Shown here piece by piece: positions 53,711 to 62,715 of a DNA stretch of 64,000 bases (the first letter of the stretch is position 1; the number at the start of each line of letters is the position of its first letter). The notes below the pieces were generated by a model. That model saw nothing but the letters and a program-made list of their open reading frames with translations, ran no database searches and had not been told where the DNA came from. Origin of the DNA: Sagittula sp. P11 (GTDB lineage Bacteria > Pseudomonadota > Alphaproteobacteria > Rhodobacterales > Rhodobacteraceae); the NCBI RefSeq assembly GCF_002814095.1, contig NZ_CP021915.1, positions 124,001-188,000 of the forward strand. Direction: 5' to 3'. Position numbers and translations under genes: made by a program.

Positions 53711-54478
53711 TTAAGCACGCAGGGCCCCCGATGTATCGATCCGCTCTCTCAGAACGCGCAATTCTTCCTCCGTTGGTGGCCGCGTTTGCGGCACCTCGCC
53801 TCTGATCGCCAGATCGAACCCCGTATGACGCTGGACCTCTTCGGGCGTATTTCCCGCATGCACCGATTTCAGTCGCATTCGCAGCGTCGTCTTGTCGAAA
53901 TCCATAACCGCTCGCGGTGTCACCACCAGGCGCGGTCCTTCATTGACCAGCCCGGCGTCGCGTTTCGCGGCAGGCCCGGACAGATGTCCGGGTATTGTGA
54001 TGAAATCGACCGTTTCCACAAAGTTTCGCGCCGTATGCACGGTGGGGCAAATGTAATACCGCGACGAGGTGTGGCAGTATGACAGGTTTGCTGCCCCCGG
54101 CCCGCGCATCTTTGGTGCGTGCAGCGTGCCGCCGACGTGGTGCAGGTTGATGTTGCCGTACACATCGTGCTGCAAGCCACTGTGAAAGAAAAAATCCAGC
54201 CCGTGATGGCTGTGGCCGAACAACTCGATAAAGGTCTCGGCGGCCTCGCAGCGGCCGAGCGCACGATCGTCCAGCATCGACGGATACAAACGCCCCGGCT
54301 CGGGGTTGAAGAACATCTCGCCGCCGACCGTCAGGTTCGGTGCATGCAGCTCGCGGGCTAGCGCAATGGCCGCCATCGGCACCAACGCGGCTGCACCCGC
54401 CGCACCCAGTTCTCCGTCGGCCAGATCGCGGGCCAACACGACGACCATCTGTTCAATTGGGGAAACCGCTGCACTCAT
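53711..54478 (-). CDS. Class I CoA-transferase, beta subunit (IpdB/glutaconate type)
   Basis: A 255-residue beta subunit of the glutaconate CoA-transferase/IpdB group. Segments include GAAGAAALVPMAAIALARELH, TVGGEMFFNPEPG, FFFHSGLQHDVYGNINLHHVGG and VDFITIPGHLSG. It overlaps the alpha subunit as ATGA. In steroid degraders the IpdAB relatives open a ring as hydrolases and not transferases, so either reaction is possible. The exact catalytic acid should be checked by alignment. Confidence 0.85.
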   Translation of the reverse strand: MSAAVSPIEQMVVVLARDLADGELGAAGAAALVPMAAIALARELHAPNLTVGGEMFFNPEPGRLYPSMLDDRALGRCEAAETFIELFGHSHHGLDFFFHSGLQHDVYGNINLHHVGGTLHAPKMRGPGAANLSYCHTSSRYYICPTVHTARNFVETVDFITIPGHLSGPAAKRDAGLVNEGPRLVVTPRAVMDFDKTTLRMRLKSVHAGNTPEEVQRHTGFDLAIRGEVPQTRPPTEEELRVLRERIDTSGALRA

Positions 54479-55428
54479 TCGTTCCGTGCCTCGGCTTCGA
54501 GCACGGCGAAATACCCGGCTCCCCCGACCGCTTCGATGTAGTCGCTCTGGTTTTTCGGTCCGGTCACATGGCGGGCGATATAGGTGTCCAGCCCCGTGCT
54601 GTCGCCGGTCCGGGCGGCATCCCCCAGATCGGCGTAGGCGTCGATATGGTCCTCGTCCATCGCATAGTTGGGAAAGCTCGCGGTTGGGTGCGCGCCATAG
54701 GGCACCTCGACCACGGCATCGACATAATAAGACGGCACGGTAACCCGCGAGGGATCGTCCAGAACGACCTCGTCCGGCACGATCCGGTCCACGCTGGCAA
54801 TGACCATGTCAGACGCGCGTGCCATCAGCTGATCGGCGTAGACCATCGTGCTGAGATGGCGCAGGTTTCCCCAACGGTCGGCTTCCTGCGCGTGCAAGAA
54901 CGTCACTCTGGGGCGGATCGGCCCGACGGCGTGAATACGGCGGCCGGAGAACGGGCAGTCGATTTCGTGCAAAAGCGGGTTGTGCTTCAGAACGTCCGAT
55001 CCGCGCAGCGCGTCGATTGGCTGGAACGGCACGCCATGAGCCGACGCCATCAGCCCGCCCACCACGGTCAGCGCATCCAGCGCGTGCGCGGTCACCTGCC
55101 CTGCCTCGACCGCGCGGCGGAAATTGGGGCAAAGCCGGTTTTCCAGCGTAACGCCGGGAATAAAGACCTGTGCGACCGCGCCTGCCGCAATCATCAGGTC
55201 GACATCATACCCCGCGCCCGGCGAGGAATACACATGCAGACCATCTGCGCCCGCGGCCAGCAACGCGCGCACCAGTGCGACAGGGCGGCTTTGCTTGAAC
55301 AGACCACCGAGACAAAGCTCGGGGCGTTCTTCCAAAGCGCCTCGTGCCAGCCGGGCTGCGTCTTGCAGGCCTGTGACCTTGCTGCGACGTGTGGGTTTCG
55401 CTTGGCCTTCCATCGTTGGGCGTGCCAC
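54475..55428 (-). CDS. Class I CoA-transferase, alpha subunit (IpdA/glutaconate type)
   Basis: A 317-residue alpha subunit. Marks are LCLGGLFKQSRPVALVRALLAAGA, VYSSPGAGYDVDLMIAAGAV and RVTFLHAQEADRWGNLRHL, the last being the conserved H.Q.AD..GN region. The stop overlaps the beta subunit start. A perfect CACATATGTG palindrome lies about 85 bases upstream of its start and probably controls the operon of these two genes and the TAXI transporter. Confidence 0.87.
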   Translation of the reverse strand: MARPTMEGQAKPTRRSKVTGLQDAARLARGALEERPELCLGGLFKQSRPVALVRALLAAGADGLHVYSSPGAGYDVDLMIAAGAVAQVFIPGVTLENRLCPNFRRAVEAGQVTAHALDALTVVGGLMASAHGVPFQPIDALRGSDVLKHNPLLHEIDCPFSGRRIHAVGPIRPRVTFLHAQEADRWGNLRHLSTMVYADQLMARASDMVIASVDRIVPDEVVLDDPSRVTVPSYYVDAVVEVPYGAHPTASFPNYAMDEDHIDAYADLGDAARTGDSTGLDTYIARHVTGPKNQSDYIEAVGGAGYFAVLEAEARNE

Positions 55429-55508
55429 TCCGATAGTGATTGCGCTGACCCATCCTAGTTGACGCTATGGGGTCCATCACCTTCCGACTAGCGCAAAGCC
55501 TGATCGAA

Positions 55509-55518
55509 CACATATGTG
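55509..55518. promoter_or_regulatory. CACATATGTG palindrome, site 1 (upstream of CoA-transferase operon)
   Basis: A perfect 10-bp palindrome flanked by AACA and GAAA, centred about 85 bases ahead of the alpha-subunit start on the minus strand. Two identical cores occur at 57415 and 62716. It is probably the operator of the IclR protein encoded at 61171-61995. Confidence 0.55.
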
Positions 55519-55559
55519 GAAATGCTTGCGCCCGGTTCCTGACAGGCAATTGAGACCGG

Positions 55560-56987
55560 TCAGAACCACCCTGCCGCGACACCGCCGCCAACGATGAGCG
55601 TGATGAGGAGGATGCTCGCAACACCGAAGATCCCGTTCCACCGCAAGCCGATGGTCAGCGGCCGCTCGCCCACGATGGAGGAGGCGTAGACCACCGCCGT
55701 GATGGCCGGTCCCATGCAGATGATGCTGCTCCAGCCACCAGCCAGTGCAAGGCCCAGAGCAAGCGGCGACAAACCTTCCACGCCGACGCGGTTGACCACC
55801 TCTGCCAGCAGGACCACCGAGATCATCGGATGCACGCCCAGCAGCCCCGTCAGAAACACCGTCATGATCAACAGCACGACGGTCAGCACAGGCCGCGTTG
55901 CGATCCAGCCAAGATGGTCGGCAATCCATTCGACCGGAACGACCTCCAGCGCGACGAGGCCGATGAACCCCGCCGACGCGATGACGCTCATTTCGGTCGC
56001 GAAACCCGGTGCCTGGGTCACAAACCGGCGCGATATACCGGCAAGGCTGCCACTGCCGCTGCGCATAACCGACCAGAGCAGCGCATAGATCGGCACGATG
56101 GTGATCAGGACGGTCTGGAAACTGTACTGGGTCAACCGGTCCAGCGTGACCACGGCGGCGCCCAAAAAAAGCACATGCCCGGACACGATCAGGACGGCCC
56201 AGGGGCTCCAGTCCGGCAAGTCACCGCTCAGGGCCGGTGCCCGGCCGCGCGCCGAGGGCGGGCGCCACCATTCCACCGTGTCGAACAGCCATCCCAGAAG
56301 AAACAGAATCCCGGCCAGAGCAATCCCGTAAGGCGCCAGGGTCGTCCATTCGAGCCCCGGTATTGTGAGAATCATCAGATTGAGAGCGATTCCGAACGGC
56401 GTCCAGAACGCGATCGAGGAAAACCCCCGCATACAGGCGCTCACCATCCTGCGCTTGCGAGCCTGGAACACGAATTCGTCCATCTCGTGCCGATGCGCCG
56501 CCAGCCCTTTCATTATGATCTCCAGCATCACCCCAAGCCCGCCGAGATTTAGAAGCACCCCGAACAGATGCCCGCCCGCACCCAGAGAGGCGTAGCGACG
56601 GGTCGGCGGCTGCAGTGTCAGGAATTCACCGGCAACCTCGACAATCGGGTCTTGGGTGGCCGCGATGCGCAGGAAGGCGACAGCCGTCAGCAGAGCGGAC
56701 AGGAACACGACGCGCCCCGCCGCCTGGACGAAGATGCCGGGGTCGATTCCATTGGCCAGCGCCAGAAGGGCGATCGCGAGCGAGAAGAAAAGCAGCACCC
56801 ATCCGACACGGGCGATGTAGCGGGACGAAATGGCAAGATAGATGCAGAAAAACGGCGCGGCAGCGATGGACGCGACGGCGGAGGGCAAGACACCCTGAAT
56901 GATGGCAGCGCCAAGACAAATCAGCAGACAAATGGCCGTAAACCTGTTGCGCTTGCCGGAACGTTTCAGGCGCTCGACAGGCGACAT
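55560..56987 (-). CDS. Polytopic membrane transporter of unknown substrate
   Basis: A 475-residue protein with about 12 hydrophobic segments and the loops FVFQARKRRMVSACMRGFSS, FWTPFGIALNLMILT and LTGLLGVHPMISVVLLAEVV. Small-residue-rich hairpins (FWTPFG, GVHPMIS) placed once in each half suggest an internally duplicated ion-transporter-superfamily carrier, related in shape to DctM, but I do not recognise a named family. It lies upstream of the CoA-transferase operon with the palindrome in between, and is divergent from the PrpD gene. Uptake or export of an organic acid is a guess. Confidence 0.75.
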   Translation of the reverse strand: MSPVERLKRSGKRNRFTAICLLICLGAAIIQGVLPSAVASIAAAPFFCIYLAISSRYIARVGWVLLFFSLAIALLALANGIDPGIFVQAAGRVVFLSALLTAVAFLRIAATQDPIVEVAGEFLTLQPPTRRYASLGAGGHLFGVLLNLGGLGVMLEIIMKGLAAHRHEMDEFVFQARKRRMVSACMRGFSSIAFWTPFGIALNLMILTIPGLEWTTLAPYGIALAGILFLLGWLFDTVEWWRPPSARGRAPALSGDLPDWSPWAVLIVSGHVLFLGAAVVTLDRLTQYSFQTVLITIVPIYALLWSVMRSGSGSLAGISRRFVTQAPGFATEMSVIASAGFIGLVALEVVPVEWIADHLGWIATRPVLTVVLLIMTVFLTGLLGVHPMISVVLLAEVVNRVGVEGLSPLALGLALAGGWSSIICMGPAITAVVYASSIVGERPLTIGLRWNGIFGVASILLITLIVGGGVAAGWF

Positions 56988-57496
56988 CTGCCCCCCCTTT
57001 TCCGAAGGCGCTCGTTGTGTCTGTGACGCAACGGCAGATGCGGTCTTTCATGGCACGACGGCGGAAATGCGATGCCGACAATTTCCCATTCACAGGCAAG
57101 GACACACAAGGTGCTCATCTTGTCGGCGCAGGGCGGACTAGCCCGGATTTGTGGTGGCACTGACCGCCTTGGTTCCGGGCCTCCGAGGATACATCGTCTG
57201 GCGGTCAATGACACAACGATGCCTCGAAATGTCTCTCCGCACATGCGTGCTTGTCTGCCCGACTTTTCACGCCGATACCCTCAACCACGTCTGTTCTTCT
57301 TTCCGAAGTTCTACGGTCACGTCCAACGCCCGATCCTGCACGGAAACAGAGGAAGGATGAGCACCCAGAATATCCAACGGCAGCAAGGATCACAACGCAA
57401 GCATCCCGCTCCAACACATATGTGCGAAAGAGTGGGGCCGAGAGTTGATAGCGCCCGCCTTGATGAGGCAATATGCAGTGTCAGAGAAAGAAGTGG
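56988..57496. other. 509-bp divergent intergenic region
   Basis: It separates the leftward membrane-transporter gene from the rightward PrpD gene and must hold both promoters. The one clear element is the CACATATGTG palindrome at 57415-57424. Open frames crossing it (for example 57072-57500 on the plus strand) show no family resemblance or ribosome site. Confidence 0.5.
57415..57424. promoter_or_regulatory. CACATATGTG palindrome, site 2 (upstream of PrpD operon)
   Basis: Same 10-bp core as at 55509, with flanks CAA and CGAAAG, centred about 77 bases before the PrpD start. The distance suits a site at or near the promoter. Confidence 0.55.
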
Positions 57497-58927
57497 ATGA
57501 TCAGCGATTTCACCATCCGTTTGTCGCGGTTCGTCGCCGCGCCGCACCGGCTGAGCGTTGCAGACGCCGAGCAGGCCGCGCTTTGCGTTGAGGATACCAT
57601 AGCCGCCATCTATGGCGGGTGGCATGAACCGGTGGTTCGCCGGCTGGCGGCGCTTGACGCGGGCGGACCGGCAGTCCCGGCAGGAGCTGCTGAAGGTGGC
57701 AGTCCCGAACAGGCCGCGTTCCTGAACGCGGTTGCCGGTCATGCGCTCGATTTCGACGATGTCCATACGGTCAGCGTCACCCATCCCAGTGTTGTAATCG
57801 TGTCGGCGCTGCTGGCCACCGTGGATGTCCGGCCGGACACGGCCGGCCGCATTGCCCCCGCGCTTGCGGTCGGAACAGCCGTCAATGTCGCGCTCGGTCA
57901 GATCCTGGGTTTTGGCCACTACAACAAGGGCTGGCACGCAACGTCGACCATCGGGGTTCTGGCATCGGCGGCAGCGGTCGCGCATCAGCTTGGGCTCGAC
58001 GACGACGCAGTCCGCAACGCCCTGTCCCTGGCCGCGTCGCTGGCCGGGGGAATGCAGATCAATTTCGGCGCCATGGCGAAACCGATCCAGGCCGGAAACG
58101 CCGCCCTTGTCGGATTGCGGGCCACCCGGATGGCCGAGGCCGGCATCACGGGCGCCCCGGACATCTTCGCGGCGCGCGGCTTCTTCGACCTTTATGCCGG
58201 CCCGGACGGGATTGCGGCCGACCCCGCAGCGGTGGAACCGCGGATCGATCTGGGCACGGTGTCCCGCAAGCTGTATCCCTGCTGCTACCTCACCCACAGG
58301 ATGATCGCCGCCGGGCGGCACCTTCACGCCGAACGCGGCGGCGAGGCGGTGCCCGAAGGATCGGTGATTGAAATGACAGTGCCCGAAAGCGTCATGGTCC
58401 CGTTGCATGTCACCGACCCCAAAGATGGAATGCAGGCCAAGTTCTGTGCCGCCTATACGCTCGCCGTGGCCCTGCAGCAGGGCCAGGTCGGGCTGGTGGA
58501 TTTCGAAGGGGACAGCCCCCATCGCCCCGCGGTGCGCCGGCTTATGGACATGGTGCATATCCAAACCATGCCGGAAGCGGGGCGGGATCACGCTGGCGTG
58601 GACCATGGGACGGTCCATGTCCGCCTGCGCAAAGGGAACGTAACCCTGGCCGAAACCTCGGTCGCGGCGCACCCCGGCTCTCCCTCGGATCCGGCAACCC
58701 CTGCCGCGATCGGCGACAAAATCGCCGATTGCCTCGGAAAATATCGCAGGGACGGGGGCGCGGCGCCCTCTGCCAGTGCGTTCCGCCGGGATCTGCGCAC
58801 GCGGCTGCATCTGCCGCCACTGCGAGAGGCGTCGGCCCCCGACGGGCAAAAAAACCATGCGCGGCAGGACAAGCCCGTGAAGGAAATGTCCAGCGCCGAT
58901 CAAACACCGTCTGAAAGGACCGTCTGA
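57497..58927 (+). CDS. MmgE/PrpD-family protein (2-methylcitrate dehydratase-like)
   Basis: A 476-residue member of the MmgE/PrpD family, whose best known members dehydrate 2-methylcitrate; others handle aconitate-like or unrelated acids. Marks are HALDFDDVHTVSVTHPSVV and GFGHYNKGWHATSTIGVLASAAA in the large helical domain, and CCYLTHRMIAAG in the second part. ATG 57497 is chosen because family sequence begins there; ATG 57473 adds eight residues. The C-terminal tail after LPPLRE is long and charged, unlike most relatives. Its stop overlaps the next start as TGATG. With no propionate-cycle neighbours (PrpB, PrpC) present, its substrate here is probably a different hydroxy-acid. Confidence 0.85.
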   Translation: MISDFTIRLSRFVAAPHRLSVADAEQAALCVEDTIAAIYGGWHEPVVRRLAALDAGGPAVPAGAAEGGSPEQAAFLNAVAGHALDFDDVHTVSVTHPSVVIVSALLATVDVRPDTAGRIAPALAVGTAVNVALGQILGFGHYNKGWHATSTIGVLASAAAVAHQLGLDDDAVRNALSLAASLAGGMQINFGAMAKPIQAGNAALVGLRATRMAEAGITGAPDIFAARGFFDLYAGPDGIAADPAAVEPRIDLGTVSRKLYPCCYLTHRMIAAGRHLHAERGGEAVPEGSVIEMTVPESVMVPLHVTDPKDGMQAKFCAAYTLAVALQQGQVGLVDFEGDSPHRPAVRRLMDMVHIQTMPEAGRDHAGVDHGTVHVRLRKGNVTLAETSVAAHPGSPSDPATPAAIGDKIADCLGKYRRDGGAAPSASAFRRDLRTRLHLPPLREASAPDGQKNHARQDKPVKEMSSADQTPSERTV

Positions 58928-59985
58928 TGGAATCGATGATTCATGACATGGCAGAGCGACTGTTCCGCGACCATGTCACCCACCGCATGCGCGAAGACGC
59001 CGCCTCGGGACAATGCCCCGAGGCGCTCTGGACGCAGATCGAGGAGGCAGGGTTAACCATGGCGCTGGTGCCAGAGGACGCAGGCGGTTTCGGCGTGCCA
59101 CCGGCCGAGGCGCTCGGTCTTGTGCGTATTGTCGGGGCGCATGGCCTGCCCTTGCCTCTGGCTGAAACCCTGATCGCAAACGCCGTTCTGGCGGCCGCGA
59201 ATATGGCCCTTCCCGGTGGCAGGCTGACCATCGCCGAAGGCGAAGCGCTGCGGTTGGAACGGCGCGGCAAGAAGATCCATGCGAGCGGGCATCTGACACT
59301 GGTGCCCTTTGCCCGCTGGGCGAACCGGATCGTGACCATTGGCGTCCTGGACGGTGTCGATCACGTCCTGTCCCTGCCGGTGAAGGATCTGATCGTTGAC
59401 CCGGCGCAGGATTTTGCCGGGATGCCACGCGACGACATCGAACTCGATTATACCCTGACAGAGACCGATGTCACCCCCTTGCCACGACCCGTGGGAGGGA
59501 TGCGCGGGCTTGGTGCACTTATCCGCAGTCTTGCCACCACCGGGGCGATGGAGACCATCCTGAAGATGAGCGTTCAATACGCCAACGACCGGGTGCAGTT
59601 CGGACGGCCAATCGGCAGGTTCCAGGCGATCCAGCACAATCTTGCGACAATGGCCGGAGAAACCGCAGCCTCGCGCACGGCCGCCGAGATGGCGGCCGGC
59701 AGCTATGACACACCGGCCTTTGCGCTGGCCGTTGCCGCCGCCAAGGCCCGCGCCGGAGAAGCGGCCGAGAAGGTCGGGGCCCTGGCCCACCAGATTCACG
59801 GGGCCATCGGTTATACCCAGGAACACGCGCTTCACCATTTCACCAAACGGATTTGGGGCTGGCGTGACGAGTTCGGCACCGAGCTTGACTGGACCAGGGA
59901 ACTTGGGCGGGCCGCCCTGTCGAGCCCCCACGACACCTTCTGGCATTTCATCACAGACAGCGCTGCAAAAGGGACCCAGGCATGA
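58927..59985 (+). CDS. Acyl-CoA dehydrogenase, short subunit of a probable heteromer
   Basis: A 352-residue dehydrogenase-like protein. It has EDAGGFGVPPAEALGLVRIV, VQFGRPIGRFQAIQHNLATMA and QIHGAIGYTQEHALHHFTKR, but no catalytic glutamate at either usual site (the ER position reads ATTGAMET). This pattern matches the non-catalytic partner in the alpha2beta2 dehydrogenases of steroid side-chain degradation. It overlaps PrpD by one base and the next, catalytic-type dehydrogenase by ATGA, which supports complex formation. Confidence 0.85.
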   Translation: MESMIHDMAERLFRDHVTHRMREDAASGQCPEALWTQIEEAGLTMALVPEDAGGFGVPPAEALGLVRIVGAHGLPLPLAETLIANAVLAAANMALPGGRLTIAEGEALRLERRGKKIHASGHLTLVPFARWANRIVTIGVLDGVDHVLSLPVKDLIVDPAQDFAGMPRDDIELDYTLTETDVTPLPRPVGGMRGLGALIRSLATTGAMETILKMSVQYANDRVQFGRPIGRFQAIQHNLATMAGETAASRTAAEMAAGSYDTPAFALAVAAAKARAGEAAEKVGALAHQIHGAIGYTQEHALHHFTKRIWGWRDEFGTELDWTRELGRAALSSPHDTFWHFITDSAAKGTQA

Positions 59986-61130
59986 CCCTCACCGCTTTTT
60001 CTCCCCCCCCGCCCGGCGCCGACTATGACGACCTCCGGCAAGAGGTCCGCGCGTTCCTGGCCGACGAACTGGCCGATTTCCCGCCCATAAAACGCGCGCA
60101 GTCGTGGAATGGGTTCAGCCGTGATTTTTCACGAAAGCTGGCGCAGCGCGGCTGGGTCGGCATGACCTTCCCAAAGGAATACGGCGGCCACGCGCGCAGC
60201 GCGCTTGAGCGGTATGTCGTGTCCGAAGAGCTACTGGCCGCCGGTGCCCCGGTGATTTCGCACTGGATCGCAGATCGGCAGAGCGGTCCGCTCATACTTG
60301 CCAAGGGCACCGACGATCAGAAACGCCGGATCGTGCCGCGCATCGCCGCGGGCGAACTGTGTTTCTGCATCGGGATGAGCGAGCCGGATTCCGGCTCGGA
60401 CCTGGCGGCGACGCGCACGATGGCCACCGAGGTCGACGGGGGGTTCCGGATCAACGGCACGAAGGTCTGGACGACCTATGCGCATGTCGCCGATTACATG
60501 ATCCTGTTCTGCCGCACCGGCAAGAGCGACGACCGCCACGGCGGGATGAGCCAATTTCTGGTCGATCTCAAGGCCACCGACAACATTCAGATCACCCCGA
60601 TCATCGACTTGGGCGGTGAGCATCATTTCAACCAGGTGGTATTCGACGATACCTTTTTGCCCTCCGATGCGCTGCTGGGCGAAAAGGGCGAGGGCTGGTC
60701 GCAGGTCATGAGCGAACTGGCGTTCGAGCGCAGCGGCCCCGAGCGGTTCCTGTCGTCGTTTGCCCTGATCGAGGAACTGATCCGATTGCTGCGCGACGAC
60801 GCAACCGAAGCGCAGCAGGCCGAGATTGGCCGTTTGTCCGCGCATCTGATGGTGCTGCGGCAGATGTCACGATCGGTGGCCGGAATGTTGAACGAAGGAG
60901 AGAACCCGTCACTTCAGGCTGCCATTGTCAAGGATCTGGGAGCGCTTTTCGAACAGGACATTCCGCGCCTGGCCCGAAGTCTTGTGTCGCGCCCGGCGGT
61001 GCCTGGCGGGAGCGATAGCTATGCGGCTGTTCTGGCGTATACCGAACTCGCCGTTCCGTCGTTTTCGTTGCGCGGCGGCACACGCGAAATTCTTCGCGGT
61101 ATCATTGCGCGGGGACTCGGACTGAGATGA
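59982..61130 (+). CDS. Acyl-CoA dehydrogenase, catalytic subunit of a probable heteromer
   Basis: A 382-residue dehydrogenase with MTFPKEYGGHARSALERYVV, GMSEPDSGSDLAATRTMA, GTKVWTTYAHVADYMILF and the ending LRGGTREILRGIIARGLG. The C-terminal EGT base is GGT, while LAFERSGPERFL supplies glutamates at the isovaleryl-type position. It overlaps the partner gene at 58927-59985. A short stem-loop (CCCGCC/GGCGGG at 61132-61160) follows the stop between convergent genes. Confidence 0.9.
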   Translation: MTLTAFSPPPPGADYDDLRQEVRAFLADELADFPPIKRAQSWNGFSRDFSRKLAQRGWVGMTFPKEYGGHARSALERYVVSEELLAAGAPVISHWIADRQSGPLILAKGTDDQKRRIVPRIAAGELCFCIGMSEPDSGSDLAATRTMATEVDGGFRINGTKVWTTYAHVADYMILFCRTGKSDDRHGGMSQFLVDLKATDNIQITPIIDLGGEHHFNQVVFDDTFLPSDALLGEKGEGWSQVMSELAFERSGPERFLSSFALIEELIRLLRDDATEAQQAEIGRLSAHLMVLRQMSRSVAGMLNEGENPSLQAAIVKDLGALFEQDIPRLARSLVSRPAVPGGSDSYAAVLAYTELAVPSFSLRGGTREILRGIIARGLGLR

Positions 61131-61131
61131 T

Positions 61132-61160
61132 CCCGCCTGCGGAATGACAACAACGGCGGG
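61132..61160. terminator. Weak hairpin between convergent dehydrogenase and IclR genes
   Basis: Six-base-pair arms CCCGCC and GGCGGG with a 17-base loop start one base after the dehydrogenase stop. There is no T-run. It may be a weak bidirectional terminator. Confidence 0.3.
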
Positions 61161-61170
61161 CGGCACACGT

Positions 61171-61995
61171 CTAGTGCCGGCCGGTTTCCCCAACCTCCGA
61201 ACGATAGCCGAGTGCTCGGGAGAGCTGTTCAGCGGCCGTTTTGGCAGCGGCAACATATCGCTTCTTGTTACGCTTGGCGCGCTCCAGAGGAGCACCAATC
61301 ACCAATGCTCCTGCCAAGTGTCCGTCGGCGCGAAAGACCGGAACCCCGAACCCCGCTGCATCTACATGCGCGGTTCCAGCTGTACTGGAATACCCGGTTT
61401 TGCGAATCTCCGAAATTAACCCGCGCAGTTCATTTTCATCGGTGATCGAATTAGGCGTCAGCGGCTTTAATTCAGTGCGCCGAAAATAATCGTCCAGTTC
61501 CTGCTGCGTGTCAAAGGCCAGCATGACCAGCCCCGATGCCGAACAGAACAATGGCCGGTTGATCCCCTGTTGGGCGACATACCGAACGGGCTGGGGGCTT
61601 TCGATGACCGACGAATAAATGACTTTCTCGCCGTCCCGGACAGCAAACAGGATGGTTTCACCGGTCTGGTTAACCACATCATTCATCACCCCGCGCAGGA
61701 CCGATTCGAACGGGTGGTTGGTCAGAATTGACTGGGCGAACTGAAAAATCCTCGGACCCAGAAAGTAATTGTCTTCCTCGCGCATCAGATACCCCTTCTC
61801 GGTGAGGGGCCGAAGCAGCACCAGCAAACTGCTCTTGGGGCAATCAATCGCGATGCTGAGTTCCGAAAGAGACATGTGACGTTTGCAGCGCGCCAAAAGA
61901 TCGAACAACGCAAGGATACGCGTCAAGGACCGGGGCCCTTCCGATGTGCGCCCGGCGGCTTCGGCTGGGCCAGATTGCGCGGTTTTCATAGTCAT
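61171..61995 (-). CDS. IclR-family transcriptional regulator
   Basis: A 274-residue IclR protein. The DNA-binding part spans about residues 20-85 (MSLSELSIAIDCPKSSLLVLL) and the ligand domain follows (LFCSASGLVMLAF, GYSSTAGTAHVDAAGFGVPV). It starts at ATG 61995 (or 61989) and lies 28 bases behind the MaoC gene, so both may come from the divergent region at 62507-62826. Three identical palindromes in nearby intergenic regions are its probable binding sites. Confidence 0.9.
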   Translation of the reverse strand: MTMKTAQSGPAEAAGRTSEGPRSLTRILALFDLLARCKRHMSLSELSIAIDCPKSSLLVLLRPLTEKGYLMREEDNYFLGPRIFQFAQSILTNHPFESVLRGVMNDVVNQTGETILFAVRDGEKVIYSSVIESPQPVRYVAQQGINRPLFCSASGLVMLAFDTQQELDDYFRRTELKPLTPNSITDENELRGLISEIRKTGYSSTAGTAHVDAAGFGVPVFRADGHLAGALVIGAPLERAKRNKKRYVAAAKTAAEQLSRALGYRSEVGETGRH

Positions 61996-62023
61996 GTCTC
62001 CAGTGCCGCTATCCGGAACAGGC

Positions 62024-62506
62024 CTATGCCTTTCCTGGCTCTTTATCCGTCATGCGGGCCTTGATCATCCGCAACGGCGTATACTCCAATACCTGTTCTC
62101 CGGTTTGCTTGAACACCTTGTTTCGCGTCCGCACCAATCCGCGGTTCGGACGGCTCTTCGACCGGCGCGATTCTGTTACCTCGACCTCACAATGGATGGT
62201 GTCCCCGGCAAATGTGGGCCCCATGACCTTCAGTTCCATGTCCAGAAAGGCAAAGCCGGTATGTTGCATTGTGGATTGGGTCAAGAGCCCTTCCATAAAG
62301 GTATAGACCAGCGCACCGGGCGCGGCGAAACCGGGGATATTGGATTCCTTCTCTCGGAAGTCACGATTGATGAACAAGACCTCAAGCATGCCGGTAACAC
62401 TTACAAAATTCGTGATATCGGTTTCGGTGACGGTGCGGCCAATGGTCCGAAACCTGCGCCCCACTGGCAAATCTTCATAACAAAACCCGAGTCCTACAGT
62501 TTCCAT
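62024..62506 (-). CDS. MaoC-family hydratase (hot-dog fold)
   Basis: A 160-residue hot-dog protein: TVTETDITNFVSVTGMLEVLF, FAAPGALVYTFMEGLL, VMGPTFAGDTIHCEVEV. The catalytic Asp-His pair of true hydratases (D..PLH) is not visible: the region reads MLEVLFINRDF. It may therefore bind an acyl-CoA or carry a changed active site. ATG 62506 has AAGGGAA upstream; an in-frame TTG nine bases earlier is less likely. It precedes the IclR gene on the minus strand. Confidence 0.8.
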   Translation of the reverse strand: METVGLGFCYEDLPVGRRFRTIGRTVTETDITNFVSVTGMLEVLFINRDFREKESNIPGFAAPGALVYTFMEGLLTQSTMQHTGFAFLDMELKVMGPTFAGDTIHCEVEVTESRRSKSRPNRGLVRTRNKVFKQTGEQVLEYTPLRMIKARMTDKEPGKA

Positions 62507-62617
62507 TTCGCACAATTCCCTTGATCAGTTCCATTTTCTGAGAGGGTTCGGCCACATCTGTCCTGCGCCCGGAACACGCCCCGGTTCCTTCACGTTAGGC
62601 GGCAAGCTCCGCAGCAA

Positions 62618-62658
62618 TCAATCGACTGCCTCGTTTTTGCGGCTTTCACGTCGATTGA
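62618..62658. repeat. Inverted repeat with 9-bp arms, 23-base centre
   Basis: TCAATCGAC and its exact reverse complement GTCGATTGA flank a T-rich centre. In RNA read leftwards or rightwards it gives a long-loop stem; in DNA it could be two half-sites. It lies 112 bases ahead of the MaoC start. Confidence 0.45.
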
Positions 62659-62715
62659 GCACATTCTTGATGAATCGCATTCTTCGCTCCAGTGGCCCCT
62701 TTTTCCACGCCACAG

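Noticed and set aside
57072-57500. 142-codon frame in the divergent region before PrpD
   Set aside because: No family resemblance, no ribosome site, and it contains the regulatory palindrome. Treated as non-coding.
57317-58903. 528-codon minus-strand frame opposite PrpD
   Set aside because: It mirrors the PrpD gene, whose family motifs are clear on the plus strand; the antisense product resembles nothing.
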